Positions 8,667 to 18,141 of a stretch of DNA of 64,000 nucleotides are shown here, piece after piece. This DNA comes from Kurthia gibsonii. GTDB lineage: Bacteria > Bacillota > Bacilli > Bacillales_A > Planococcaceae. Numbering within the stretch: position 1 is the first letter of the stretch; the number at the start of each line of letters is the position of its first letter. The notes beneath the pieces are model-generated. The model was given only the letters and a program-made list of their open reading frames with translations, was not told the DNA's origin and made no database searches. The DNA lies in the NCBI RefSeq assembly GCF_006539985.1, contig NZ_BJOB01000004.1, positions 41,007 through 105,006 of the forward strand, written 5' to 3'. A program made the translations under genes and the position numbers.

Positions 8667-9188
8667 TTATAACTGTTTTTCCATGTTCTCAAATGACTTT
8701 TCAAAAATATCCATGAAGTCGTCACCATAAATGTTACGGATGACAGCCATTAACTCAAGATACTGCGGGAATTTACCATACATTTCTTTTAACGGAAGCG
8801 AACCGTCGACTACAGTATGATTTGTTTTGTCGTAGTTGTCATTTAGATCTTGCAACAGTGCTTGACCTTTTTCTGTAATCTCAACGTATGTATTTCGCTT
8901 ATCATCATCACGTTTAGAGAAAGAAAGTAATCCTCGTTCTTCAAGATTTTTTGAGAAGTTAAATGCTGTTGATACATGCATAACACCAAATTTAGCGATA
9001 TCTGAAATAGACGCGCCCTCTAAATTAGATGCAATACAAAGAACGTGATGCTCATTGATGTTTAAGTCATACGGTTTAATCCAGGCTTGCCAATCTTTTT
9101 CAACAGCCTTCCAAAGTGCTTTAGATAAATGGGCAATTCGTTGTGAATAAATCATGGCTTCTTTCACCGAATATAAATCTTCAGACAT
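8667..9188 (-). CDS. hpr: MarR-type transition-state regulator Hpr/ScoC
   Basis: Winged-helix DNA-binding protein that in B. subtilis represses extracellular protease and sporulation genes. Its 173 residues include [23 protein letters not shown] (recognition region, about 45-67) and the wing [15 protein letters not shown] (about 91-105). B. subtilis ScoC has 203 residues, so the C-terminus is shorter here. AAAGTGGTGG precedes the ATG. Neighbours ytxH and trpP keep the B. subtilis order. Its role beside prsA in secretion control is known from the family and not shown by this sequence. Confidence 0.93.
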   Translation of the reverse strand: MSEDLYSVKEAMIYSQRIAHLSKALWKAVEKDWQAWIKPYDLNINEHHVLCIASNLEGASISDIAKFGVMHVSTAFNFSKNLEERGLLSFSKRDDDKRNTYVEITEKGQALLQDLNDNYDKTNHTVVDGSLPLKEMYGKFPQYLELMAVIRNIYGDDFMDIFEKSFENMEKQL

Positions 9189-9289
9189 GCTACCACCACT
9201 TTCGCATTTTTTTTCATTATATCATTATTTCCCAAAAATATACAACGAGAAAAGAATGAAATAAATGAATTTTTAAAATCTTCATGCTC

Positions 9290-9685
9290 TTAGTTTGTTG
9301 AGCCCTTTTTTTTCTTCAGTGTAATTTTTTGAAGCTCTTCCATCTCAGCGTTTAATTCATCGGCTGATTTTTTTAAACCTTCAATGTGTTTCTTCAAGTT
9401 TTCTTGTGATGGAGCTGAAGTTTCTTGGAATCTACTAATAGCTTCTTTAATACCTGAAACTGCATCAGGTAGCGTGTTTTGAACTTCATATTTAATCGAA
9501 TTAACCGATTGCTTAATCATTGTAATTCGTTGCTGTAATTCGTTCTTAATGTCTGAGGAGTTATTTTTATACTGTGTTAAAGAACCCTTTAATTCCTTAC
9601 CTGATTTTGGAGTTGTGAATAATGTTACGGCAGCACCTGCTACAAGACCAGCGCCGATGCCAAGCACAAATGTTTTTACATTCAT
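9290..9685 (-). CDS. YtxH/YhaH-like envelope-associated protein
   Basis: 131 residues: one N-terminal hydrophobic span (TFVLGIGAGLVAGAAVTLF), then the family turn TTPKSGKEL, then a long charged, coiled-coil-prone tail (residues 35-131) ending KKKKGSTN. AAGGAGC precedes the ATG. YtxH-family proteins are small stress-linked membrane proteins of unknown mechanism. The position between trpP and hpr is that of yhaH in B. subtilis. Confidence 0.85.
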   Translation of the reverse strand: MNVKTFVLGIGAGLVAGAAVTLFTTPKSGKELKGSLTQYKNNSSDIKNELQQRITMIKQSVNSIKYEVQNTLPDAVSGIKEAISRFQETSAPSQENLKKHIEGLKKSADELNAEMEELQKITLKKKKGSTN

Positions 9686-9748
9686 ATGTGAAAAGCTCCT
9701 TCCTAATGATAATATTTCCTTTTTTTATTATATTAAAACATGATTCAA

Positions 9749-9831
9749 GAAAAATAAAAGCGGTTGCCCTCAAAAGTCATCGTCTTTTCATCAATTTCTA
9801 ATGAGTAGCGCCTAACTTTTAGTAGCAACCG
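9749..9831 (-). terminator. long hairpin terminator after trpP
   Basis: On the minus strand CGGTTGC pairs with GCAACCG, and inside it, across a 4x4 internal loop, AAAAGT pairs with ACTTTT. The apical loop is about 35 bases. CTTTTATTTTT follows, so termination is likely. The large loop is unusual for a simple terminator. Confidence 0.6.
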
Positions 9832-9844
9832 ATTTTCGTCTTAC

Positions 9845-10372
9845 TTATGCATGTGACAATGAAGTATCAAACTTAGAGCGTTTTACGAGTGTTGTAATAA
9901 TAGGATAGATTACAACAAACGCAATGATATTAATCGCAATTGCTGGTAGTACAACAGTTGAGAATAGTGCAATAAATGGAATGTTTGCACCAATCACTAA
10001 AATCGCTGATCCTAAAAATACACTGCCTGAAATGATTGTTCCTACGCCAACTAATATAGCTGATGAGACAAAATTCTTTGCTTGTCCTTTTAATAGTTTC
10101 ACAAGGAATAATACTACGTACGCAGTTACAAACTTATCGATCACGTTCGGTACAAAACCACCAGGGAATGTAGAAAATAGACCAGATAAAATCCCTGTTG
10201 TGACAGCTAACAAGAATACGTCACGAGAATTCGGGAATAGGAAAATACCGATAAACATCATCGTTAACATGAAATCTGGTTTCATTCCTCCGTTGAATCC
10301 TGGGATGACTAAATACAGTGCAGCACCTACCGCAACAAGTAATGCCATTAATACTAAGTTTTTTGTTTTCAT
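9845..10372 (-). CDS. trpP: tryptophan transporter TrpP
   Basis: Integral membrane protein of 175 residues with about five hydrophobic spans, matching the TrpP (YhaG) family (PDFMLTMMFIGIFLFPN, FPGGFVPNVIDKFVTAY). It imports tryptophan. The mRNA in front of the ATG carries (G/U)AG triplets that overlap the ribosome site, the hallmark of TRAP control in B. subtilis. serC, which follows trpP in B. subtilis, is absent here and hit lies directly upstream. It ends in a long hairpin terminator. Confidence 0.92.
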   Translation of the reverse strand: MKTKNLVLMALLVAVGAALYLVIPGFNGGMKPDFMLTMMFIGIFLFPNSRDVFLLAVTTGILSGLFSTFPGGFVPNVIDKFVTAYVVLFLVKLLKGQAKNFVSSAILVGVGTIISGSVFLGSAILVIGANIPFIALFSTVVLPAIAINIIAFVVIYPIITTLVKRSKFDTSLSHA

Positions 10373-10374
10373 TT

Positions 10375-10425
10375 CTCATCTCTCCTAAGCTCTTCTAAAA
10401 TTTTTTCGTCTCCTAACGTCTCCTC
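10375..10425 (-). promoter_or_regulatory. TRAP-binding-type triplet array over the trpP ribosome site
   Basis: Reading the minus strand towards the ATG there are five triplets, each two bases apart: UAG-AA-GAG-CU-UAG-GA-GAG-AU-GAG-AA-AUG (10397-10375). Further GAG/UAG triplets lie at 10425-10410 with less regular spacing. The array includes the ribosome site. Known TRAP sites are such triplets separated by 2-3 bases, and TRAP blocks translation of B. subtilis trpP. TRAP itself (mtrB) is not in the window. Confidence 0.8.
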
Positions 10426-10485
10426 GTGAGCGTTAGCGAAACTTAGCGTAATTCTATCGTGTCAACCACGTAAAATCAAGTGCGC

Positions 10486-10911
10486 TTACTTATTTAATTG
10501 TGCAGCAATTTCATCTGCTACTTGTGTAATAACATCAGAAGTAAACTCGTCTTCTTTTGTTTTCCAAATTGGCTTGTAGCCATCTTTTTCATCGTAACGA
10601 GGGATGAAGTGAAGATGGAAGTGGAATACACTTTGTTCCGCAGCTTCACCATTGTTGTTTAATAAGTTCATACCTGCAGGTTGGAATGCATCTTTAATCG
10701 CATTCGCAATTACAGGTGCAACAGAGAATAGATGCGATGCTGTTTCAGGAGATAATTCGAATACATTCGCAACATGCTCTTTTGGAATTAATAATGTATG
10801 ACCTTTTGATAAAGGCGTAATGTCCATAAAGGCATATACGTAATCATCCTCATACACTTTTTTACTTGGAATAGAACCGTCAATAATTTTACAAAATACG
10901 CAATCAGCCAT
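10486..10911 (-). CDS. hit: HIT-family nucleotide-binding protein
   Basis: 141 residues with the histidine triad HFHLHF (H97, H99, H101) and the N-terminal CVFCKI zinc-type pair. Family members hydrolyse adenosine phosphoramidates and related mononucleotides in the cytoplasm. It is divergent from ecsA, as in B. subtilis. Its exact substrate here is unknown. Confidence 0.93.
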   Translation of the reverse strand: MADCVFCKIIDGSIPSKKVYEDDYVYAFMDITPLSKGHTLLIPKEHVANVFELSPETASHLFSVAPVIANAIKDAFQPAGMNLLNNNGEAAEQSVFHFHLHFIPRYDEKDGYKPIWKTKEDEFTSDVITQVADEIAAQLNK

Positions 10912-11046
10912 TCTATTTCACACACCTTTCATATATTTCTTTCTATTCTATCATATGACAACTGCGATATAATTGAATTTTTGATAAACTAAGTATATTC
11001 AAATAGGATGTTTCAGGCAATTGTGTCTGAGAATGGAGTGATGAAG

Positions 11047-11787
11047 ATGTCAATATTAGAAGTATCTGCTGTAACAGGTGGTTATACAAGAAAACCCGTT
11101 ATACACGATTTAAACTTCAAACTAGAAGCAGGTGAGCTAGTCGGCTTAGTTGGTCTGAACGGTGCAGGGAAAAGTACAGCAATCAAACATATCATTGGAA
11201 TGATGCAACCACAAAAAGGAACAATTAAAATTAATGGAAAAACGATGAAAGAGAATATGGATGTATACCGAACTTCTTTTTCATACATTCCTGAGACACC
11301 TGTTTTATATGATGAACTAACATTAAAAGAGCATTTAGAATTAACAGCGATGGCGTACGGAATCGATTTAGAAACGATGCGTGAGCGTGTTGCCCCGTTA
11401 CTCAGTGAATTCCGTATGGAAAAACGATTGAATTGGTTCCCATCTCACTTTTCAAAAGGAATGCGTCAAAAAGTTATGATTATGTGTGCTTTCTTAGTAG
11501 AACCATCTCTGTATATTATTGATGAACCATTTTTAGGGCTTGATCCACTTGCCATTTCACTATTACTTGAACAAATGGATGAGAAGAAAAAAGAAGGTGC
11601 AGCCATTTTAATGTCAACGCATGTATTAGCTACTGCTGAAAAACATTGTGATAAAATTCTACTGCTTCACAACGGATATGTCCGTGCATTTGGTACGATG
11701 GATGACTTACGCCAATCTTTCAACATGCCAGATGCGACGTTAGATGACTTATACATCGCGATGACAAAGGAAAAAGAACATGAGTAA
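11047..11787 (+). CDS. ecsA: ABC transporter ATP-binding protein EcsA
   Basis: 246 residues: Walker A GLNGAGKST (36-44), signature region HFSKGMRQK and Walker B LYIIDEP. In B. subtilis, Ecs affects secretion, intramembrane proteolysis and competence; its substrate is unsettled. The start is the ATG at 11047, eight bases after GGAG. An ATG six bases earlier sits too close to that site, and the frame upstream has no ribosome site. It overlaps ecsB by eight bases. Confidence 0.93.
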   Translation: MSILEVSAVTGGYTRKPVIHDLNFKLEAGELVGLVGLNGAGKSTAIKHIIGMMQPQKGTIKINGKTMKENMDVYRTSFSYIPETPVLYDELTLKEHLELTAMAYGIDLETMRERVAPLLSEFRMEKRLNWFPSHFSKGMRQKVMIMCAFLVEPSLYIIDEPFLGLDPLAISLLLEQMDEKKKEGAAILMSTHVLATAEKHCDKILLLHNGYVRAFGTMDDLRQSFNMPDATLDDLYIAMTKEKEHE

Positions 11788-12961
11788 TTTACAAGATGTT
11801 TGGCGTAAACGGTTTAATTACTATATAACAGAATTACAAAAATATATGCGCTATATCTTCACAGGTCATATGGCACTCGTTATTGTATTTTTACTTGGTG
11901 CTGGCGGTTATCAGTACAGTGAATGGTTAAAAGTCGCACCGCATGACTTCCCAACGATTCTTTTCGTCACAACAGTGATGGGGATTGTTCTCACAATGAG
12001 TAAACCTGTAACGCTTATTAAGAAGCCAGACGAAGTATATTTATTACCACTTGAGACAAAGATGCCAATGTACTTTAATCGTGTTTTAAACTACACCGTC
12101 TTCAGTCAATTAGGAGTCGCGCTCGTCGTCTATCTTGTGATGTGGCCGATGATGCGACAAGTGGGCGAAATTGAGGTTTCTGGGATTGCAATCGGATTAG
12201 CTTTCACTGTATTACTAAAATGGTGGAATGTACATGTGGAATTCATGTTCCGCTGGGCGACAAAAGGTCGTTATGTTTGGCTAGACCGCATTGTACGAGG
12301 TATTCTTTCAGGTGTATTCTTATACTTCTTATTAAATCATGACAGTTTATACGCGATTATTATGATTATCATTTTGGCACTTTATCCTGTCATGTGTAAG
12401 AAAAAAACATTGGAAGAGCCATTCCCTTACGAACACTTTGTAAAATTAGAAGAAAATCGCATGATGCGTATTTACCGCTTTGCGAATTACTTTACGGATG
12501 TACCTGCTGTAAAAGGAAATATTAAAAGAAGACGCTATCTGGACTTCCTTGTGAATGCTGTACCGAAAACGAAAAAAACAACATTCGAATATTATTTAGT
12601 TAGAAGCTTTATAAGAACGGATGATTATTTCTTCCTTTGGTTCCGTCTTACGGTGATTACAGCGTTAGTAGCAGCATTTGTGAATATGCCGATTATTGTA
12701 GGGATTGTCGCAGCAGCTCTTGCTTTTGCTACAGCGATTCAATTAAAACAAGCACTAGGAAAGCCAGTCGATTTCTCAATGAGTATGCTCTATCCATTAC
12801 CAGTTGATGCACGTCAAAAAGCCGCACAAAAAGTAACGCGCTATACATTAATTGCACAAGCAGTAATTGTAACGCTTGCAGGCATTGGTACACCTTACTG
12901 CTACTTACAAGGCATTGTTATTCTCGTAGTAGGAGAAATTACATTACGCTTATCAAAATAA
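11780..12961 (+). CDS. ecsB: ABC transporter membrane protein EcsB
   Basis: 393-residue permease partner of EcsA with about eight hydrophobic spans. The early part MSNLQDVWRKRFNYYITELQ is typical of EcsB. Translation is coupled to ecsA through an 8-base overlap. The third gene of the B. subtilis operon, ecsC, is missing: a terminator follows directly. Confidence 0.92.
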   Translation: MSNLQDVWRKRFNYYITELQKYMRYIFTGHMALVIVFLLGAGGYQYSEWLKVAPHDFPTILFVTTVMGIVLTMSKPVTLIKKPDEVYLLPLETKMPMYFNRVLNYTVFSQLGVALVVYLVMWPMMRQVGEIEVSGIAIGLAFTVLLKWWNVHVEFMFRWATKGRYVWLDRIVRGILSGVFLYFLLNHDSLYAIIMIIILALYPVMCKKKTLEEPFPYEHFVKLEENRMMRIYRFANYFTDVPAVKGNIKRRRYLDFLVNAVPKTKKTTFEYYLVRSFIRTDDYFFLWFRLTVITALVAAFVNMPIIVGIVAAALAFATAIQLKQALGKPVDFSMSMLYPLPVDARQKAAQKVTRYTLIAQAVIVTLAGIGTPYCYLQGIVILVVGEITLRLSK

Positions 12962-12965
12962 TACG

Positions 12966-13015
12966 TGAAGTTTCTTTATTTGGAAAAGTCCGAGTAAGGA
13001 AACTTCATTTTTTTC
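12966..13015 (+). terminator. terminator of ecsAB
   Basis: TGAAGTTTC pairs with GAAACTTCA, followed by a run of seven T. Confidence 0.8.
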
Positions 13016-13057
13016 TTTGAATTTGTTAGGCTAGTTTAGGAAAGAGAGGGGTAAGAG

Positions 13058-14059
13058 ATGAAAAACGTCAAATTATCTGTATTAGATTTAGTTGCTGTAG
13101 GAGAAGGATTTACAGCAGGAGAAGCCATTCATAACAGTGTACACCTCGCTCAAAAAGCAGAAGAATTAGGTTATGAGCGTTACTGGTTTGCAGAACATCA
13201 TAATAGCGCAAGCATTGCGAGTTCAGCTACTGTATTATTGATTGGTAAAATTGCAGAACATACAAAAATAATCCGAGTAGGTTCGGGTGGTATTATGCTA
13301 CCGAACCATAAACCGCTTATTGTAGCGGAACAATTTGGTACACTGGATGCAATGTATCCAGGACGAATTGATTTAGGTGTAGGCAGAGCGCCGGGAACAG
13401 ATCCAACAACTGCAGAGGCACTTGGTAGAAGTGCATATGGGGCTCCGAATCACTTCCCAGAAGATGTAGAACAATTACAAACATACTTAGGTGCAAACGA
13501 AGGAGCGCGTGTACATGCCTTCCCAGGTGAGAACTCGAATGTACCCATCTATATTTTAGGTTCAAGTTTATTCAGTGCAGAACTTGCAGCACAAATGGGA
13601 CTACCATATGCATTTGCTAGTCACTTTGCCCCGAATTACTTAGAACAAGCACTACAACTTTACCGCACGCAGTTTAAGCCATCGAAGTATTTAGACAAGC
13701 CTTACACAATTGCATGTGTGAATGGTATGGCAGCAGATACGAATGAAGAAGCTGAGCGCATGGTAACGAGCTTGTATCAATATTTCTTAGGAATTGTAAA
13801 AGGTTCACCGAAAAAATTAATGCCTGCTGTTGATTCGATGAAAGAGATTTGGACGATGAATGAGCGCTATGCCGTATTAGAAGCGCTTCGTTATACATTC
13901 AAAGGCGGTCCAGAAAAAGTGAAGAATCAACTGCAAAGTTTCTTGCAAATTACACAAGTAGATGAAATTATGGTGACATCACATATTTATGAACCAGCAG
14001 AACGCGTCCATTCATATGAGATCATCATGCAAGCATTAAAAGAGCTACAAGAAAATTAA
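13058..14059 (+). CDS. luciferase-like (LLM class) flavin-dependent oxidoreductase
   Basis: 333 residues of the bacterial-luciferase fold, MsnO8/YwcH-like subgroup. Typical blocks are YERYWFAEHHN (about 39-49), GSGGIMLPNHKPL, RIDLGVGRAPGTDP and, near the end, VDEIMVTSHIYEPAERVHSYE. Such proteins bind reduced flavin and oxidise small molecules, and the substrate cannot be read from the sequence. GAGAGGGG precedes the ATG. It stands alone between two terminators. Confidence 0.9.
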   Translation: MKNVKLSVLDLVAVGEGFTAGEAIHNSVHLAQKAEELGYERYWFAEHHNSASIASSATVLLIGKIAEHTKIIRVGSGGIMLPNHKPLIVAEQFGTLDAMYPGRIDLGVGRAPGTDPTTAEALGRSAYGAPNHFPEDVEQLQTYLGANEGARVHAFPGENSNVPIYILGSSLFSAELAAQMGLPYAFASHFAPNYLEQALQLYRTQFKPSKYLDKPYTIACVNGMAADTNEEAERMVTSLYQYFLGIVKGSPKKLMPAVDSMKEIWTMNERYAVLEALRYTFKGGPEKVKNQLQSFLQITQVDEIMVTSHIYEPAERVHSYEIIMQALKELQEN

Positions 14060-14063
14060 ACAT

Positions 14064-14107
14064 AAAAGAGGCAATTACACGAAAATAGACGTGTGATGCC
14101 TCTTTTT
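14064..14107. terminator. bidirectional terminator
   Basis: AAAAGAGGCA..ACACG and CGTGT..TGCCTCTTTTT pair between the convergent oxidoreductase and amidohydrolase genes. Confidence 0.85.
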
Positions 14108-14110
14108 ATA

Positions 14111-15286
14111 TTAAGCATTCGTATTAAAATCAATGGCTACAGCAGCTAATGTTTGAGCGGCTGCTACCATCGCGTATTCTTCAAAATTAAATTTAGGATG
14201 ATGATGTGCATAAGCTGGGCCATCTACAGGCTTTGCACCTGTAAAGAAGAATGCTCCTGGTCGCGCATTTAAATAGTAAGAAAAGTCCTCACCAACCATG
14301 TTTGCATCCATAATTTGAGCAGCTTTTACATTCGGGACATGCTGGGCTGTTTCTAATATATGTTGTGCCATCTTAGCATCATTAATAACAGGAGGGTGAC
14401 CACGCGTGTAGTCGAATGTGAATGTTGCACCTGCAGCTTCACAAAGTCCTTTGATGATGCGCTCCATCTCAACAATTACTTGCTCGCGTACTTCTACATC
14501 GAATGTACGAACCGTTCCTTTTAGTTCGGCGCTTCCTGCAATAATATTAAAAGCATCACCAGCGTGGAATGAACCAACTGTGAGTACAACAGGGCTTGTT
14601 GGATTAATGCGACGAGAAGCCACATGTTGTAGCGCTGTAACAATTTGCGCTCCAAGCGTTACTGTATCAACAGTTGTATGCGGCATTGCGCCATGTCCGC
14701 CAACTCCATGTAGCGTAAGTGTGAAGGAATCTGCTCCAGCCATCATGGCACCAGGTCGCGTTTGAATGTTGCAAGCTTCGAATTGTGACCATAGATGTGT
14801 GCCAAACACAGCATCGACACCTTCTAGACAACCTGCTTCAACCATTGCTTTTGCGCCGCCTGGTGTTACTTCTTCAGCATGTTGATGAATCATTACATAG
14901 TTACCAGCTAGTTGTTCACGATGTTGGAATAATGTTTTTGCAAGTACAAGAAGCGTCGCTGTATGCCCATCGTGTCCACAAGCATGACTTACGTTCGGGA
15001 CAGTCGATTGATAAGCAACGCCTGTCTCTTCTTGAATAGGTAAGGCATCAAAGTCAGCTCGTAGTGCCACTGTTTTACCTGGTAAACCACCTTCGATTCG
15101 CGCAACAATACCGTTCCCGCCAATATTTTTTTCGTAAGGAATATCAAATTCATCATAAAAATTACAAATATATTCAACCGTTTCATGTTCTTTGTACGAT
15201 AATTCAGGATGCATGTGTAAATAACGTCGAATCTCTTGCATCGATGTAAACTGTTCTTCTAATTCATTCCAAATAACTTCTTTCAT
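14111..15286 (-). CDS. M20 family amidohydrolase (YhaA-like)
   Basis: 391 residues of peptidase subfamily M20D. Metal and catalytic residues are visible in HACGHDGHTA (C103, H105) and HQHAEEVTPGG (E138, E139), with a further His pair in the C-terminal AHHHPKFNFEE. The dimerisation domain lies roughly at 185-295. Relatives hydrolyse N-acyl amino acids or aminoacyl conjugates. AGAGAAGG precedes the ATG. The position between ecs and the haem genes is that of yhaA in B. subtilis. The substrate is unknown. Confidence 0.92.
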   Translation of the reverse strand: MKEVIWNELEEQFTSMQEIRRYLHMHPELSYKEHETVEYICNFYDEFDIPYEKNIGGNGIVARIEGGLPGKTVALRADFDALPIQEETGVAYQSTVPNVSHACGHDGHTATLLVLAKTLFQHREQLAGNYVMIHQHAEEVTPGGAKAMVEAGCLEGVDAVFGTHLWSQFEACNIQTRPGAMMAGADSFTLTLHGVGGHGAMPHTTVDTVTLGAQIVTALQHVASRRINPTSPVVLTVGSFHAGDAFNIIAGSAELKGTVRTFDVEVREQVIVEMERIIKGLCEAAGATFTFDYTRGHPPVINDAKMAQHILETAQHVPNVKAAQIMDANMVGEDFSYYLNARPGAFFFTGAKPVDGPAYAHHHPKFNFEEYAMVAAAQTLAAVAIDFNTNA

Positions 15287-15303
15287 CTATAATACCTTCT
15301 CTC

Positions 15304-15840
15304 TTAAAAACGATCATCACGGTCTTCTTCTACTTCTTCAACAGGTGCTGTTCCATAAAGTTTTGTGTACGGTGCAACAGCAAGTGTTGTTGGTCTGCGG
15401 TCTGTTTCATGACTCCCTATAAAGTCAAAATCCTCTGCATAGTTTGCTGAATTGCGCCAAACTTGATATGAATTCGGGTCTGTCCACTGCTGGATAATCG
15501 CAAATACAGTTGATTTAATAGGCTTTAATAATTTATACGCGATAAATCCAGGTTCGTTAACAAAATGGAATGATTTACTTTTTAGACGATTTTCAAAAGA
15601 TAATTGGCTATCTTCAAAAATATCGATATACGTAATGGCATAGAAACCACCCGGTTCAAATTCACCAACCTCTTCAACAACTTCAAATGACTGTGGTGTT
15701 GCAAATTTTGTTTTACCTTCTGTCACATGCATTAATACAGATTGTTGTCCGCCATATAAAACCGTCATATTTTCTTTTTTATATTTTGCTTGTAAATGCT
15801 CCATAAAATCGGCTGTACCGGTTGCTAAATAAACATACAT
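15304..15840 (-). CDS. hmoB: haem-degrading monooxygenase HmoB-type (YhgC)
   Basis: 178 residues with a C-terminal ABM domain (FENRLKSKSFHFVNEPGFIAY ... QQWTDPNSYQVWRNS). The whole length matches YhgC/HmoB of B. subtilis, which opens haem to release iron. The start is the ATG at 15840, seven bases after AAAGGTGG. A frame extension of seven codons runs through this ribosome site and is rejected. It is divergent from the hemEHY genes, so haem breakdown and synthesis flank one control region. Confidence 0.88.
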   Translation of the reverse strand: MYVYLATGTADFMEHLQAKYKKENMTVLYGGQQSVLMHVTEGKTKFATPQSFEVVEEVGEFEPGGFYAITYIDIFEDSQLSFENRLKSKSFHFVNEPGFIAYKLLKPIKSTVFAIIQQWTDPNSYQVWRNSANYAEDFDFIGSHETDRRPTTLAVAPYTKLYGTAPVEEVEEDRDDRF

Positions 15841-15999
15841 ACTGAACGCCACCTTTATCATTTTATTTGATTCTCTTTATTAGTATATCCGTTTAACATG
15901 AAAGATTCACAACATTTGAAAATGTCTAGTCGTTTTTCCAAATTATTTTCACGTTATGATAGCGTTGTCAAAAAAAAGACAAGAATTGAAAAAGTTTTT

Positions 16000-16028
16000 T
16001 TGACAAAAAGGTTTTGAAACTATACTTT
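16000..16028 (+). promoter_or_regulatory. possible promoter of hemEHY
   Basis: TTGACA at 16000-16005 is followed by TATACT (15-base spacer) or TACTTT (17-base spacer). The -35 is perfect and the -10 is uncertain. No Fur or PerR box is evident in the 15841-16136 gap. Confidence 0.45.
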
Positions 16029-16136
16029 AATATATGAAAAGTCTATAGTGAAAATGGATATCAATATAGAACAGACGATTTACATGAAGTGAATCAAAAG
16101 TAAAAAGATGAACTGAAGGAAGGGCAGGCTAATCAA

Positions 16137-17174
16137 TTGACGAAATTTAATGATACACTTTTACGCGCAGCAAGAGGCGAACAGACAGAACATACACCAG
16201 TATGGTATATGAGACAGGCAGGGCGTTCACAGCCAGAGTACCGTAAAATTAAAGAAAAATATTCTCTTGAGGAAATTACACACCAACCAGAATTATGTGC
16301 ATATGTGACACACTTACCAGTACAAAATTATGGCGTAGACGCGGCAATTTTGTATAAAGATATTGTAACACCGCTACCAGGTATGGGTGTAGATGTGAAG
16401 ATTGAAGCAGGAATCGGTCCTGTCATTTCAAATCCAATTCGTTCAGTAAAAGATGTCGATGCACTGCGTGAATTCAACCCACAAGAGCATGTGCCTTTCG
16501 TGTTAGATACGATTAAGTTACTGACAACAGAACAATTGAATGTACCATTAATCGGTTTTGCAGGCGCACCATTCACATTGGCAAGCTATATGATTGAAGG
16601 TGGCCCATCGAAAAACTATGCGAAAACAAAAGCCTTTATGGTATCTGAACCACAAGCTTGGTTTAAATTAATGGATAAATTAGCAGATATGATTATTTTA
16701 GATTTAAAGGCGCAAATTCAAGCGGGTGCAAAAGCCTTCCAAATTTTTGACTCGTGGGTAGGTGCTTTAAATCATGAAGACTATCAAATTTTTATTAAAC
16801 CGATCATGACACGTATTTTCACAGAATTAAAAGATGAAGGTGTTCCTTCAATCTTATTCGGTGTAGGTGCAAGTCATTTAGTAATGGATTGGAATGAGCT
16901 ACCTGTTGATGTAGTTGGTTTAGATTGGCGCTTACCAATTAAACAAGCCCGTCAAATGGGGATTACAAAACCGCTTCAAGGTAACTTAGATCCAACATTA
17001 TTATTAGCGGACTGGTCTGTATTAGAAGCTCGTACAAAAGATATTATCGATCAAGGATTAGAAATGCCAGGTCATATCTTTAACTTAGGACATGGTGTAT
17101 TCCCTTCAGTAAATCCAGATGTTCTAAAACGTTTAACAGCATTTATTCATGAATATAGCGCATCGAAGAAATAA
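16137..17174 (+). CDS. hemE: uroporphyrinogen decarboxylase
   Basis: Converts uroporphyrinogen III to coproporphyrinogen III. Its 345 residues carry signature 1 [10 protein letters not shown] (21-30) and signature 2 [16 protein letters not shown] (about 140-155). The frame begins with TTG, with a purine-rich AAGGAAGGG about 12 bases upstream. No ATG offers a better start. First gene of hemE-hemH-hemY. Confidence 0.96.
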   Translation: MTKFNDTLLRAARGEQTEHTPVWYMRQAGRSQPEYRKIKEKYSLEEITHQPELCAYVTHLPVQNYGVDAAILYKDIVTPLPGMGVDVKIEAGIGPVISNPIRSVKDVDALREFNPQEHVPFVLDTIKLLTTEQLNVPLIGFAGAPFTLASYMIEGGPSKNYAKTKAFMVSEPQAWFKLMDKLADMIILDLKAQIQAGAKAFQIFDSWVGALNHEDYQIFIKPIMTRIFTELKDEGVPSILFGVGASHLVMDWNELPVDVVGLDWRLPIKQARQMGITKPLQGNLDPTLLLADWSVLEARTKDIIDQGLEMPGHIFNLGHGVFPSVNPDVLKRLTAFIHEYSASKK

Positions 17175-17198
17175 CAATAATTTTATGAGGTGATTGAG

Positions 17199-18134
17199 AT
17201 GAAAAGAAAAGTTGGTTTATTAGTAATGGCGTATGGTACACCAGAAAAAGATGAAGATTTAATCCCTTACTACACACATATTCGTCGTGGTCGTCGTCCA
17301 AGCGATGAACAAATTGAAGATTTACGTGAACGTTATCAAGCGATTGGTGGTATTTCACCACTTGCAAAAACGACACTTGAACAAAGTGAAGCACTTGTAA
17401 ATCGTTTAAACGAGATGCAAGACGAAGTGGAATATAAACTATATCTTGGCTTAAAACATATCGCACCATTCGTAGAAGATGCAGTAGAAGATATGGTGAA
17501 GGACGGTGTAGAAGAAGTGGTATCAATCGTACTAGCACCTCACTTCTCATCATTCTCAACAAAAGCATATCACACACGTGCTATGGATAAAGCGAAAGAG
17601 TTAGGTAGTTCAATGAAGTTCTATACAGTGGATAGCTGGTATAAAGAAGAAAAATTCTTACAATACTGGACTGAAAAAATTAATGAAGCTTTCGCTGATA
17701 TGACAGAAGAAGAACGTGAAACAGCGTGCTTAATCGTATGCGCACACTCATTACCACAACGTATTATCGAAATGGGTGACCCATACCGCGACCAAATGTT
17801 TGATACAAAAGATATTTTACAAAAGCGTACAGGTGTAAAAAATGTAGAGTTCGGTTGGCAGTCAGCTGGTCAAACACCAGAGCCGTGGTTAGAGCCAGAC
17901 GTACAAGATTTAACACGCGACCTTTATAACGAAAAAGGATATCGTTCATTCGTGTATACACCAGTAGGTTTTGTAGCAGAACACTTAGAAGTTCTATACG
18001 ATAATGACTACGAATGTAAAGTGGTATGTGATGAGTTAGGCGTAAATTATCGTCGTCCAAAAATGCCAAATGCAGATCCACTATTCATTGATGGATTAGC
18101 TAATGTTGTAACAAGAAGATTAGCTGAAGCTTAA
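17199..18134 (+). CDS. hemH: ferrochelatase (coproporphyrin ferrochelatase)
   Basis: Inserts iron into the porphyrin. In this lineage the known substrate is coproporphyrin III. 311 residues, against 310 in B. subtilis. The catalytic histidine H183 lies in CAHSLPQR and its acidic partner E264 in AEHLE, the same numbers as the B. subtilis enzyme. The ATG at 17199 follows GAGGTGATTGAG. Gap to hemE: 24 bases. Confidence 0.96.
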   Translation: MKRKVGLLVMAYGTPEKDEDLIPYYTHIRRGRRPSDEQIEDLRERYQAIGGISPLAKTTLEQSEALVNRLNEMQDEVEYKLYLGLKHIAPFVEDAVEDMVKDGVEEVVSIVLAPHFSSFSTKAYHTRAMDKAKELGSSMKFYTVDSWYKEEKFLQYWTEKINEAFADMTEEERETACLIVCAHSLPQRIIEMGDPYRDQMFDTKDILQKRTGVKNVEFGWQSAGQTPEPWLEPDVQDLTRDLYNEKGYRSFVYTPVGFVAEHLEVLYDNDYECKVVCDELGVNYRRPKMPNADPLFIDGLANVVTRRLAEA

Positions 18135-18141
18135 AAAGAAA

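Noticed and set aside
9924..10388. 154-residue plus-strand frame opposite trpP
   Set aside because: It is a complete shadow of trpP, with no ribosome site.
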